A DNA stretch of 64,000 nt from Rhizobium subbaraonis (GTDB lineage: Bacteria; Pseudomonadota; Alphaproteobacteria; Rhizobiales; Rhizobiaceae): contig NZ_OBQD01000004.1 in the NCBI RefSeq assembly GCF_900220975.1, positions 328,398-392,397 of the forward strand, in the 5' to 3' direction. The position numbers and the translations under genes were made by a program. Of the stretch, positions 47,243-55,672 are shown piece after piece (within the stretch, counting starts at the first letter, position 1; the number at the start of each line of letters is the position of its first letter). Below the pieces are notes generated by a model. The model was not told where the DNA came from, did not search any database, and was given only the letters and a program-made list of their open reading frames with translations.

Positions 47243-48166
47243 ATGCCCATCAAGATTCCCGATACGCTGCCCGCATTCGAAACCCTCGTGCATGAGGGCG
47301 TGCGGGTAATGACCGAGACGGTGGCTGTCCGCCAGGACATCCGCCCGCTGCAGATCGGGCTCCTGAACCTCATGCCCAACAAGATCAAGACCGAGATCCA
47401 GATGGCGCGGCTCGTCGGTGCGTCGCCGCTGCAGGTAGAGCTTTCGCTCGTGCGCGTTGGCGGCCACAAGGCGAAGAACACCTCCGAAGAACACCTGCTG
47501 GCCTTCTACGACACCTGGGAGGAGATCAAGCATCGCAAGTTTGACGGCTTCATCATCACCGGCGCGCCGATCGAGACGCTGGATTATGAGGACGTCACCT
47601 ACTGGGACGAGATGAAGCAGATCCTCGACTGGACCGTGACCAACGTTCATTCGACATTGAACGTCTGCTGGGGCGCGATGGCGGCGATCTATCACTTCCA
47701 TCAGGTGCCGAAATACACCCTCGAGGAGAAGGCGTTCGGTGTCTTCCGCCATCACAACCGCAATCCCTCCTCGGTATTCCTGAGCGGCTTCTCCGACGAT
47801 TTCCAGATCCCGGTATCACGCTGGACGGAGGTGCGGGCTGCGGACATTCGCAAGCATCCGGAACTGGAAATCCTGATGGAATCGGACGAAACGGGCGTCT
47901 GCTTCGTGCAGGAAAAGGCAGGCAAGCGCCTCTACGTCTTCAATCACGTAGAATACGATTCGACGTCGCTGGCCGACGAGTATTTCCGCGACGCAGATGC
48001 CGGCGTGCCGATCAAGTTGCCGAAGAACTATTTCCCGCACAACGATCCGGCGATCCCCCCCTTGAATCGCTGGCGAAGCCATGCACACCTCCTGTTCGGC
48101 AACTGGATCAACCAGATGTACCAGACGACGCCCTATGAGCTGGACCGTATCGGCACCGAAGGATGA
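47243..48166 (+). CDS. metA: Homoserine O-acyltransferase, predicted acetyl-CoA type
   Basis: First committed step of methionine synthesis, activating homoserine. 307 residues with catalytic Cys142 (NVCWGAMA), His235 and Glu237 (FNHVEYD). Position 111, which decides acyl-CoA choice in this family, is Glu (GAPIE), the residue found in enzymes that use acetyl-CoA; Gly there gives succinyl-CoA use. Annotation as succinyltransferase would therefore probably be wrong. The leader contains a SAM-II riboswitch plus terminator. A GNAT gene follows 4 bp downstream. Confidence 0.95.
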   Translation: MPIKIPDTLPAFETLVHEGVRVMTETVAVRQDIRPLQIGLLNLMPNKIKTEIQMARLVGASPLQVELSLVRVGGHKAKNTSEEHLLAFYDTWEEIKHRKFDGFIITGAPIETLDYEDVTYWDEMKQILDWTVTNVHSTLNVCWGAMAAIYHFHQVPKYTLEEKAFGVFRHHNRNPSSVFLSGFSDDFQIPVSRWTEVRAADIRKHPELEILMESDETGVCFVQEKAGKRLYVFNHVEYDSTSLADEYFRDADAGVPIKLPKNYFPHNDPAIPPLNRWRSHAHLLFGNWINQMYQTTPYELDRIGTEG

Positions 48167-48170
48167 CGGG

Positions 48171-48620
48171 ATGAGCGACCTCGAAGTCAGACCCCTGGAA
48201 CTGAGCGACGAGGCCGAGTGGCGGCGGTTGTGGACGGCCTATCTGGCTTTCTACGAGACAAGCCTGCCCGAAGAGGTCTTCCGGAAGACCTTCGCCCGGC
48301 TGACGGGCGAGGACGGCGCGTCGATGGCCGGCCTGCTTGCCGTGTCGGGCGGAAGGGCGGTGGGTCTGGTGCATTTCCTGTTTCATCGCAGCACCTGGTC
48401 GACTGGCGACGTCTGCTATCTCCAGGACCTCTATGCCGACCCCGAAGTCCGCGGCATGGGCATCGGGCGCGCCCTGGTCGAGGCCGTCTATGAGAGGGCG
48501 GCTGCGACCGGCGCGCCGGAGGTCTACTGGCTGACGCAGGACTTCAACGCCACAGCCCGCCGGCTCTACGACAGGATCGCGACAAAGACCCCGTTCATCG
48601 TCTATCAGAAGAACCTCTGA
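48171..48620 (+). CDS. GNAT family N-acetyltransferase
   Basis: Acetyl-CoA-dependent acetyltransferase, 149 residues. The protein starts MSDLEVRPLELSDEAEWRRLW, has strand VCYLQDLYADPEVRGMGIGRALV with the R-G-x-G-I-G pyrophosphate loop, and ends ARRLYDRIATKTPFIVYQK, a pattern of the small-molecule/diamine acetyltransferase group. It starts 4 bp after metA and ends 5 bp before the VWA gene, so it lies in the metA transcript. The substrate is unknown. Confidence 0.88.
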   Translation: MSDLEVRPLELSDEAEWRRLWTAYLAFYETSLPEEVFRKTFARLTGEDGASMAGLLAVSGGRAVGLVHFLFHRSTWSTGDVCYLQDLYADPEVRGMGIGRALVEAVYERAAATGAPEVYWLTQDFNATARRLYDRIATKTPFIVYQKNL

Positions 48621-48625
48621 AGGCC

Positions 48626-49813
48626 ATGTTCATATCCTTCTTCCTGGCCCTGCGGGCGGCGAAGGTTCCGGTCGCGCTCCGGGAGTTCCTGACGCTGCTC
48701 GAAGGCCTGGAGGCGGGGCTTGCCGCCTTCGACGTCGAAGCCTTCTACTATCTCGCCCGCAGCGCGCTGGTGAAGGACGAGCGCTTCATCGACCGGTTCG
48801 ACCGCGTCTTTGCGGAGAGCTTCAAAGGGCTCGAGGCCGTATCCGGCGGCATGTCCGGCACGATCGACCTCAACATACCGGCCGAGTGGCTGCAGAAGCT
48901 TGCCGAGAAGTACCTCACCGACGCGGAGAAGCGGCTGATCGAGAGCCTCGGCGGCTTCGAACGCCTGATGGAGACGTTGAGGGAGCTGCTTGCCGAGCAG
49001 AAGGGGCGCCACCAGGGCGGCTCGAAATGGATCGGTACCGCAGGTACCTCCCCCTTCGGGGCCTTCGGGTACAATCCCGAAGGCATCAGGATCGGGCAGG
49101 ACACATTGCGCCACCGCCGCGCCGTGAAGGTCTGGGACCGTCGCGAATTCAAGGACTACGACGATACCGTCGAACTGGGCACGCGCAATATCAAGGTGGC
49201 CTTGAAGCGTCTTCGCAAATGGGTGCGCGAAGGGGCTGCCGACGAGCTCGACCTGCAGGGTACGATCCGCTCGACCGCCGAGCACGGCTATATCGACGTG
49301 GTGACGCGCCCTGAACGCCGCAACGCCCTGAAGCTTCTGATGTTCTTCGACGCGGGCGGCTCCATGGAAATGCATGTGCGCGTCGTCGAGGAGCTTTTCT
49401 CGGCCGCCCGCTCCGAGTTTCGGCACATGGAGCACTTCTACTTTCACAATTGCGTCTATGAAGGCGTGTGGAAGGATAATCGCCGCCGCCGCGTCGACGT
49501 CACGCCGACGCTTGATCTCATCCGTACCTATGGGGGCGACTATCGTCTCATCTTCGTCGGCGACGCCTCCATGAGCCCCTACGAGGTCACCCATCCGGGC
49601 GGATCGGTGGAGCACTGGAACAAAGAAGCGGGCGCGGTATGGCTGTCGCGGCTGACGACGCATTTTCCCCACGCGATCTGGATCAATCCGGTCCCGCAGG
49701 GCCATTGGCACCACACCCAGTCGATCGCGCTGATCAGCCGGCTGATGCTCGGTCGCATGTTCCCGCTGACGCTTGAGGGCCTGCAGGCGGCCACAAGGGA
49801 GCTGTCGCGCTGA
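48626..49813 (+). CDS. VWA domain protein, CoxE-like
   Basis: Cytoplasmic VWA-domain protein of 395 residues. The C-terminal VWA has a MIDAS-like FFDAGGSM (Asp242-Ser246), a D-x-G-G-S form seen in this COG3825-type family instead of the classical D-x-S-x-S. Histidine-rich MEHFYFHNCVYE and HWHHTQS lie further on. It is usually paired with a MoxR ATPase such as the one at 46166. Here it follows the metA-GNAT pair with 5 bp between, so its expression is probably tied to the SAM-II leader. Confidence 0.9.
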   Translation: MFISFFLALRAAKVPVALREFLTLLEGLEAGLAAFDVEAFYYLARSALVKDERFIDRFDRVFAESFKGLEAVSGGMSGTIDLNIPAEWLQKLAEKYLTDAEKRLIESLGGFERLMETLRELLAEQKGRHQGGSKWIGTAGTSPFGAFGYNPEGIRIGQDTLRHRRAVKVWDRREFKDYDDTVELGTRNIKVALKRLRKWVREGAADELDLQGTIRSTAEHGYIDVVTRPERRNALKLLMFFDAGGSMEMHVRVVEELFSAARSEFRHMEHFYFHNCVYEGVWKDNRRRRVDVTPTLDLIRTYGGDYRLIFVGDASMSPYEVTHPGGSVEHWNKEAGAVWLSRLTTHFPHAIWINPVPQGHWHHTQSIALISRLMLGRMFPLTLEGLQAATRELSR

Positions 49814-49915
49814 CGCCCGAATTGGCCGAGGCTATTTGTATGATTTTTTGATTGCCCCGTCCGCCCATTTGCCGCAGTTTGCCCGCGGAATTCGGAAATG
49901 CCGGGAGGAATGTCG

Positions 49916-50932
49916 ATGGTTGCGGAAAATGAAGTGTTTGGCCGTCTGGAGGATGGTGAGCCGGTCTATCGGGTGACGATCACCGGCGGCGGCCTGACAG
50001 CGAAGGTGCTGACCTGGGGCGCGGTTATTCAGGATCTCCGGCTGGAGGGACATGAGCCTCCGCTTGTCCTCGGGCTTACAAGCCTCGCCGACTATGTCGC
50101 CCATTCCCCCTATTTCGGTGCGACCCCCGGCCGCAACGCCAACCGGATCGCAAACGGCCGGTTCGAGATTGACGGCCACCCCTGCCAGCTCGAGCTGAAC
50201 GAACGCGGCGTTACCCATCTCCATGGCGGCAGCGACGGGATGGGCAGGCGAAACTGGCAGCTGATCGAGCAGTCGGACAGCCATGTGGTGCTGCATATCG
50301 TCGATCCGGCCGGTCGCGCCGGCTATCCCGGCACCAGCACGACGACCTGCACCTACCGCCTGACCGGGACCGGAACCCTGTCGGTCGTCTACGAGACGAC
50401 CAGTGACGCACCGACCATCGCCAACGTCTGCCAGCACAGCTATTTCAATCTGGACGGCAGCAGCGACGCGTTCGATCACGAAATCAGCATCGCCGCGGAT
50501 CGCTACCTGCCGGTGGACGACCGCCTGATCCCCACAGGCGAGATCCGCGCCGTCGAGGGAACCCCGTTCGACCTGCGAGAGATGACGTCGATGCGGCGGC
50601 AGACGGAAGCCGGCGGCGTGGCGTTCGACCACAACTTCTGCCTCGCGCCCGAACGCCGCGCCAAGACGCCAGTCGCCTTCGCGCGCAGCGCAAGCTCCGG
50701 GGTCTCGATCGAGGTGAGGACGACGGAGCCGGGCGTGCAGTTCTATACCGGTGCAATGGTGAATGTGCCCGTGCCGGGGCTGGAAGGCCGGACATACGGC
50801 CCCTTCGCCGGCTTCTGCCTGGAGACGCAGATCTGGCCGGATTCCGTCAACCAACCCACCTTCCCCAAGGCGGTCCTTCGGCCAGGCGAGATCTTGCGGC
50901 AGGAGACGGACTACGTCTTCAGCAAGCGCTGA
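49916..50932 (+). CDS. galM: Aldose 1-epimerase (galactose mutarotase)
   Basis: Interconverts alpha and beta anomers of aldoses such as galactose; 338 residues. Motifs: GATPGRNANRIANGRF, THLHGGSDGMGRRNW with an active-site His, NVCQHSYFNLDGS with the second His, and GFCLETQIWPDSVNQP with the catalytic Glu. I chose ATG 49916 because GGGAGG lies about eight bases upstream; the ATG at 49910 is too close to it. No other galactose genes are nearby. Confidence 0.94.
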   Translation: MVAENEVFGRLEDGEPVYRVTITGGGLTAKVLTWGAVIQDLRLEGHEPPLVLGLTSLADYVAHSPYFGATPGRNANRIANGRFEIDGHPCQLELNERGVTHLHGGSDGMGRRNWQLIEQSDSHVVLHIVDPAGRAGYPGTSTTTCTYRLTGTGTLSVVYETTSDAPTIANVCQHSYFNLDGSSDAFDHEISIAADRYLPVDDRLIPTGEIRAVEGTPFDLREMTSMRRQTEAGGVAFDHNFCLAPERRAKTPVAFARSASSGVSIEVRTTEPGVQFYTGAMVNVPVPGLEGRTYGPFAGFCLETQIWPDSVNQPTFPKAVLRPGEILRQETDYVFSKR

Positions 50933-50937
50933 CGCCT

Positions 50938-51143
50938 CTATTCGCTCCGATCTCTACCGCCACATAGTCGAGTTGCCCATTGCCGCTCGAAAAGATTTCC
51001 AAATACGAACCAGGCGAAAGGCGCTTGGACGTCGCAGGGTTCGTGGCGGCAGGTCGTGGTATCGGCGTTGTTCTGCACTTGATTTTCGAGCGGGTAGAAC
51101 AACGGTAGCAGCGCGCGGGCATCAAAACGTGCGGCTTCAATTG
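50938..51143 (-). other. Possible decayed coding remnant between galM and the RTX gene
   Basis: About 210 bp with no intact gene. On the minus strand one frame reads EAARFDARALLPLFYPLENQ and a second frame continues SPGSYLEIFSSGNGQLDYVA. Together they look like a protein broken by a frameshift, but I do not recognise it. It could equally be chance. Confidence 0.25.
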
Positions 51144-52700
51144 TCAAAGGATGAAATCGGCCTTTGCGAGCATCCGCGCATCATCGAGATGAAAGGCGAA
51201 ATCCGACTTGCCGTCGCCATCCACGTCACCACGAATATAAGTGTCGGATTTCCCCTTGTCGTAGCGCAGTTCCCCGGCCTTATCCGAGAAGACGTCCGCT
51301 CCGATGAAGGTGAAACCCTGATCGCCACCCTTTTTCGTGCTGGCGTCGATAGCCGAAACGTCGATCTTGTCGCCGTTGGAGAAGTCGAAAATGGTATCTC
51401 GGCCGGATTTGCCGGGCGTGGAATCCTGAAGGGTTTTGAAAATGAAGATGTCCGACCCCGTGCCGCCGTAGAGCTTGTCCGCGCCGAGACCGCCAATGAG
51501 CTTGTCGTTGTTGGAGCCGCCGTTCAGCGTATTCGCGGAGTTGTTGCCGGTGATCGTGTTGGAAAGGTTGTTCCCGGTACCGCTGGTCTTGCCGTTGCCG
51601 ACAAGCGTCAGGTGCTCGACGTTGGCCGTAAGCGTATAACTGATTGACGACACTACATGGTCAGTCCCTTGCTTGGCTAGTTCGACTACCTTGTCGCCCT
51701 CGTTGTCGATGATGTAGGTGTCGTTGCTTGTGTTGCCCGCCAGCGTGTCAGCCCCGGTGCCGCCGTCCAACAGGTCGCTGCCGCGGCCACCCCAAAGCCC
51801 GTCGTTGCCCGATCCGCCGTAGAGCTTGTCGTTGCCTTGTCCGCCGGTGAGTTCGTCTTTGCCGCTCTGGCCGTAGAGCTTGTCGTTGCCCTTATCGCCG
51901 CCAAGAAAGTCGTCGCCGGTCCCACCATCAAGCAGGTCGCCTCCGCTCCCGCCCTTGAGGGAGTCGTTACCGCCGCCGCCAGAAAGGATATCGTTGCCGC
52001 TGCTGCCGTCGAATATGTCCTTGCCCGTACCCCCGGAAAAGCTGTCTCTCCCCATGCTGCCGACAAGTTCGACGCTTTCCACATTCTTCAACGTTACCGA
52101 CGCGATAGTGAATGAAGGCGCATCCGAAACCGAGATTTTCAGGCCGGTCGTGTAGAACCGGAAGTCGAGGGACACATGGTCGGTGCCGGATCCGCCGTCT
52201 ACCACGATTTCATCCTCGGGGTGGAGTACGGCCTCGAACCGGTCATTGCCGGATCCAAGGTCCACGGTATAGGAGTTCGGCTTGGCCGTCGTGACGAACA
52301 CGAAATCGCCTCCGTAAGTCTCGGCCAGGGTAGCGTATCGAAAGTCGCGCACGACGTCGTTGCCCTTGCCGCCGTAGAACTTCCCGCCTACGCCGTGGAT
52401 GATGTAGAGGGTGTCGTTGCCGTCGCCGCCGTCGACCATGCAGTTGACGCCCGCGGTGTAGAGTGTGTCGTTCCCAGCTTCACCAAGGACCCTGTCGCTA
52501 CTGGTTTGCGCGGCGTTGTACTCGTAGCTGTGGTAATCTTCATTGCCACCGAAGAGCGTATCGTCGCCGGTTCCGCCGTGGAGAGTGTCGCTCCCGTCGT
52601 CACCAATGAGCGTGTCATTGCCGCCCAGCCCCTTGATAATATCGTCCTCGGAAGTCCCCTTCAGGAGGTCTTTGCCAGACGTTCCGGTAATCTCGGCCAT
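51144..52700 (-). CDS. RTX calcium-binding repeat protein with M10-type C-terminal domain
   Basis: Probably a type I-secreted protein of 518 residues. There is no N-terminal signal peptide. A first block of GGxGxDxLxGG nonapeptides (about residues 25-50) is followed by a beta-rich segment, then a long repeat array (about 215-330: [20 protein letters not shown] and similar). [11 protein letters not shown] module and more repeats follow, then a serralysin-like C-terminal domain ([18 protein letters not shown] ... [11 protein letters not shown]) and a hydrophobic end ADFIL. No enzymatic domain is seen. It lies just outside the putative island border. Confidence 0.9.
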   Translation of the reverse strand: MAEITGTSGKDLLKGTSEDDIIKGLGGNDTLIGDDGSDTLHGGTGDDTLFGGNEDYHSYEYNAAQTSSDRVLGEAGNDTLYTAGVNCMVDGGDGNDTLYIIHGVGGKFYGGKGNDVVRDFRYATLAETYGGDFVFVTTAKPNSYTVDLGSGNDRFEAVLHPEDEIVVDGGSGTDHVSLDFRFYTTGLKISVSDAPSFTIASVTLKNVESVELVGSMGRDSFSGGTGKDIFDGSSGNDILSGGGGNDSLKGGSGGDLLDGGTGDDFLGGDKGNDKLYGQSGKDELTGGQGNDKLYGGSGNDGLWGGRGSDLLDGGTGADTLAGNTSNDTYIIDNEGDKVVELAKQGTDHVVSSISYTLTANVEHLTLVGNGKTSGTGNNLSNTITGNNSANTLNGGSNNDKLIGGLGADKLYGGTGSDIFIFKTLQDSTPGKSGRDTIFDFSNGDKIDVSAIDASTKKGGDQGFTFIGADVFSDKAGELRYDKGKSDTYIRGDVDGDGKSDFAFHLDDARMLAKADFIL

Positions 52701-52985
52701 GCTGCGTCCTCAATTCGGGTAAATAGGGGCCAGTCTTGCGGGCGGAACGCCACGCCGGCTGTACTATAAGTTGTTCCGTGCGCAGCCTCAATTATCGAAG
52801 CTGTAGAAATCAGTCACCGTCTCAACCAAAGGTGCAGGGGGGGTTGCACACTAGAGACCAATTCTCGCTCAGAGTGACATGCACGAAACCGTCGATGGAA
52901 ATACCAGGCGCTATTTCTGCGATTCCAGATGCGCCAAAACGCACAAAAGCCCCGGCGAACCGAGGTTTGCAGCGTCTTGGAAGAA

Positions 52986-53034
52986 TGGAGCGGGTGAAGC
53001 GATTCGAACGCTCGACCCCAACCTTGGCAAGGTT
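52986..53034 (-). repeat. Partial tRNA-Gly(GCC): 3' half, putative attL
   Basis: On the minus strand this reads as anticodon stem-loop AACC-TTGCCAA-GGTT (anticodon GCC), variable region, T-arm with TTCGAAT and a fully paired stem (GAGCG/CGCTT), acceptor strand CACCCGC, discriminator T and encoded CCA. The D-arm and 5' acceptor strand are absent; the sequence beyond 53035 is unrelated. This is the expected leftover of site-specific integration into a tRNA-Gly gene. The CCA end points away from the integrase. Confidence 0.8.
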
Positions 53035-53107
53035 AGAGAGGGTCTACTCCACGATATCCGGCAATATCCAAAAACACGATAAGGCATTGAAAAATATATG
53101 AAACACC

Positions 53108-53137
53108 TTGACATGCTTTTCGTGCCTACGCTAGGGT
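53108..53137 (+). promoter_or_regulatory. Putative integrase promoter
   Basis: A perfect TTGACA at 53108-53113 is followed after 18 bp by TAGGGT, 80 bp before the integrase ATG. The -35 is consensus, the -10 weak. Confidence 0.4.
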
Positions 53138-53158
53138 AGCGCAAACATTTTCCCTCAC

Positions 53159-53193
53159 GGTGTTGACCAGGTGTTGACCAGCGGTGATGACCA
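53159..53193. repeat. Three 11-bp direct repeats before the integrase gene
   Basis: GGTGTTGACCA at 53159-53169 and 53170-53180, and GGTGATGACCA at 53183-53193. The spacing of 11 and 13 bp is near one helical turn. Candidates are integrase arm-type or excisionase sites. Confidence 0.5.
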
Positions 53194-53217
53194 TGAGGCC
53201 GGTATCGGAGGCCGTTC

Positions 53218-54675
53218 ATGGCAAAGCGTGTAGGCGTGGCATTGACCAAACGTGTCGTCGATGCGGCTGAAAAGAAGGACAAGCGCTACTATCTCTGGGA
53301 TAGCGAGCTGTCCGGTTTCGGTCTGCGTGTCGAGACCAGCGGCGCTAAGACCTTCATCGTCCGTTATCGGGCCGAAGGTGGCGGCCGGTCCGCAGCTCAG
53401 CGCTTCGTGACCGTTGGTCGATCTGGTCCCCTGACGCCGGAGCAGGCCCGCAGGCAAGCCAAAATCTTACTCGGTGGCGTGGCCAAGGGAGAGGACCCGG
53501 CGGACGAACGTCGTGCCAAGCGCCGGGAGATGAGAATCAGCGGCCTGATCGATCTTTATGAAGAGGAAGGCTGCGTGATCCAGCGGGGTAAGCGGCAGGG
53601 GCAGCCGATGAAGCCGTTGACCAAACAACTGACGCTCGCCCGCCTGCGGAACCATGTGGTGCCGCTGCTCGGCCACAAGCGCGTCAGTGAAGTCAACGCT
53701 GGCGACATCGAACGCTTCGTCCGAGACGTGACTGCCGGTAAGACGAGCCGCGACGAGAAAATTGGCCCACGTAAGCGCATCATCGTGAAAGGTGGCGAGG
53801 GTGCTGCGCGCAAGGTCGTTCGCGACCTCTCCGCCGTCTTCAGCTTCGCCATTCGCAGCGAGATTGTCGAAAGAAACCCTTGCGAGACCGCCGCTGTCCG
53901 GAAAACGGACAATCAGCGGGAGCGCTTCCTGACGCTTGAAGAAGTGGCGCAGCTCGGCGCTGCGTTAGACGCGTTGGAAGCGGAGGGGGTAAACCCCAAG
54001 GCCGTTAACATTGTCCGGCTGTGGGCTCTGACAGGTTGCCGCCGGGAAGAGATTGCTGCGCTCAAATGGGCCGAGGTCAACCTGGCGGACGGGCTTCTGG
54101 AGCTTGACGATAGCAAGACCGGCAAATCCGTCAGGCCGCTCGGCGCGGCCGCTGTCGCTCTTTTGGAGAGCCTCCCGCGCGAGGTGGCCAGCGGCTTTGT
54201 CTTCCCCGCCGAGCGGGGCGAAGGCTATTTTCAGGGCACGAAGCGGATCTGGGCGAAGGCGGTGAAGAAGGCTCGATTGCCTGGCGTGACTCCGCACACT
54301 TTGCGGCACACGATCGGCTCAACGGCCATCTCGACCGGCGAGGCCCTCGCTCTCACTGGCGCCATTCTCGGTCACTCCAATCCGCGTTCGACCGCGATCT
54401 ACGCCCATGTCCAGAACGATCCGTCGCGGCGGGCCGCCAATCGCGTCACCAAGAAAATCGCTGCGGCCCTTGCCGGTAAGACGGTCGGTGTCCGGCGCCC
54501 GTCGGCCAAGACAAAGACCGATGATCTCAGCGCTCTCGTGGCCAACCTCGTCGCTCGTCTTGAGGCGGAAGGCATCGATGGCGCTCAGGCGCAGACGATT
54601 TTCGCCGAGGCCATTGCGACAAATGCCGGACGAAAAAAATCGGCGACGTCCACGGTCTCGTCCAAGGCAGCCTGA
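53218..54675 (+). CDS. int: Tyrosine site-specific integrase, P4/DUF4102 type
   Basis: Recombinase that integrates and excises a genomic island, 485 residues. The N-terminal DUF4102 arm-binding domain includes WDSELSGFGLRVETSGAKTFIVRYR (in part). The catalytic domain has Arg in ALTGCRREEIAALKW, His-x-x-Arg in PHTLRHTIG, His in GHSNPRST, and nucleophile Tyr in AIYAHVQ. All catalytic residues are present, so it is likely active. It sits 184 bp from the tRNA-Gly fragment. The C-terminal ~60 residues are an extra, lysine-rich extension. Confidence 0.95.
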   Translation: MAKRVGVALTKRVVDAAEKKDKRYYLWDSELSGFGLRVETSGAKTFIVRYRAEGGGRSAAQRFVTVGRSGPLTPEQARRQAKILLGGVAKGEDPADERRAKRREMRISGLIDLYEEEGCVIQRGKRQGQPMKPLTKQLTLARLRNHVVPLLGHKRVSEVNAGDIERFVRDVTAGKTSRDEKIGPRKRIIVKGGEGAARKVVRDLSAVFSFAIRSEIVERNPCETAAVRKTDNQRERFLTLEEVAQLGAALDALEAEGVNPKAVNIVRLWALTGCRREEIAALKWAEVNLADGLLELDDSKTGKSVRPLGAAAVALLESLPREVASGFVFPAERGEGYFQGTKRIWAKAVKKARLPGVTPHTLRHTIGSTAISTGEALALTGAILGHSNPRSTAIYAHVQNDPSRRAANRVTKKIAAALAGKTVGVRRPSAKTKTDDLSALVANLVARLEAEGIDGAQAQTIFAEAIATNAGRKKSATSTVSSKAA

Positions 54676-54781
54676 GTATGTCGGCGCTCACCGAGGTTTT
54701 GGCCGCCGCGCGCATCGCCAGCCGCGGGAGATGGTCTTCCACTGCGCGCATATCGAACCTTCGGCTGAGCGCGGGCGTCTA

Positions 54782-54810
54782 TTGAAAATGCCGGCATTTG
54801 GCCGTACATT
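54782..54810 (+). promoter_or_regulatory. Promoter of the toxin-antitoxin operon with embedded operator
   Basis: A -35 TTGAAA (54782-54787) and -10 TACATT (54805-54810) are spaced 17 bp apart. The perfect 14-bp palindrome AAATGCCGGCATTT (54786-54799) lies inside the spacer. It is the obvious binding site for the RHH antitoxin encoded next. Confidence 0.65.
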
Positions 54811-54833
54811 GTCGATAAAAGAAGGAGGCATTT

Positions 54834-55145
54834 ATGGCTCATGCCCAAAAACGGGAAGATCAACCGACAAGCCGCCGCCGGGCCGAAAGGCTGGAAGCGC
54901 GGGTAACGGCTGAACAGAAAGCGCTCATCGAGCACGCCGCGGCGCTGGAAGGCCGCAGCATCACCGATTTCGTGCTGGCGAGCGTGCAGGATGCCGCCAA
55001 ACGCACCATTGCGGAGCATGAGGTGATCCGACTCAGCGTCAAAGATTCTCAGGCTTTCGTCGAGGCCCTTCTCAACCCGCGTGAGCCCGGCCGAAGAATG
55101 AGGGAAAGCGTGGCTTCCTACAAGGCATTGATGGGCGAACAATAA
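54834..55145 (+). CDS. DUF1778 antitoxin, TacA-like
   Basis: Ribbon-helix-helix antitoxin, 103 residues. The N-terminal DNA-binding segment is RLEARVTAEQKALIEHAAALEGRSITDFV (in part), and the C-terminal toxin-wrapping tail is SVKDSQAFVEALLNPREPGRRM. DUF1778 proteins are the partners of GNAT toxins such as TacT and AtaT. A strong GAAGGAGG ribosome site is present. The toxin gene starts 3 bp later. The promoter palindrome suggests autoregulation. Confidence 0.92.
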   Translation: MAHAQKREDQPTSRRRAERLEARVTAEQKALIEHAAALEGRSITDFVLASVQDAAKRTIAEHEVIRLSVKDSQAFVEALLNPREPGRRMRESVASYKALMGEQ

Positions 55146-55147
55146 TC

Positions 55148-55672
55148 GTGGGTTCTACCGCAAAGCCTGTCATCGAGCTTCTCGACACGGCAAGGCACGA
55201 CCGTTCACAATTCTCCTGCGGTGTCGAAGCTCTTGATCGCTATCTGCAGTCCCAGGCAGGACAGGACGCACGGCGGCGTGTCGCCGCTCCCTACGTTCTG
55301 CTGGAACCGCCATCCACCACCGTCATCGGCTTCTACACGCTTTCGAATACCTCGGTCCAGTCAGCCGAGCTCCCGCCCCCATTGGTGAAGAAGCTCCCGC
55401 GCTATCCCACCCTGCCGGCTACATTGCTCGGCCGGCTGGCCGTCGACGCGAAGCAGCGCGGCAAAGCCTTCGGAACACTTCTGCTCCTCGATGCGCTTCG
55501 CCGGTGCCTGCGGAGCGAAACTGCCAGCCTGGCGATCATAGTGGATGCCAAGGATGATATGGCAGCCTCGTTCTATGAACGGCATGAATTCTACCGCCTG
55601 CCTGACCAGCCCAACCGGCTGTTTAAACCCATGGCCGAGGTTGAGAAGCTATTTGTCGATTCGACGCCATAA
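55148..55672 (+). CDS. GNAT toxin, TacT/AtaT-like
   Basis: Acetyltransferase toxin of 174 residues. Toxins of this family acetylate the amino group of aminoacyl-tRNAs and stop translation. The start FSCGVEALDRYLQSQAGQDARRRVAAPYVL is family-typical, followed by LLGRLAVDAKQRGKAFGTLLL (acetyl-CoA loop, with GKAFG in place of the commoner GKGLG) and SFYERHEFYRLP with the catalytic Tyr region. It starts with GTG two bases after the antitoxin stop. Probable role: island maintenance. Confidence 0.9.
   Translation: MGSTAKPVIELLDTARHDRSQFSCGVEALDRYLQSQAGQDARRRVAAPYVLLEPPSTTVIGFYTLSNTSVQSAELPPPLVKKLPRYPTLPATLLGRLAVDAKQRGKAFGTLLLLDALRRCLRSETASLAIIVDAKDDMAASFYERHEFYRLPDQPNRLFKPMAEVEKLFVDSTP

Larger units (their letters stand above)
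52701..53217. other. Island boundary region with att site and integrase promoter
   Basis: A 517-bp stretch without a gene. The left part holds the RTX promoter. At 52986-53034 is a tRNA-Gly 3' fragment, at 53108 a TTGACA promoter-like element, and at 53159-53193 three 11-bp repeats just before the integrase. The short frames that read through the tRNA fragment (GEAIRTLDPNLGK) are artefacts. Confidence 0.7.

Noticed and set aside
52879..53101. Short frames reading GEAIRTLDPNLGK near the tRNA-Gly fragment
   Set aside because: This peptide is the well-known translation artefact of a tRNA-Gly gene read antisense; it is not a protein.
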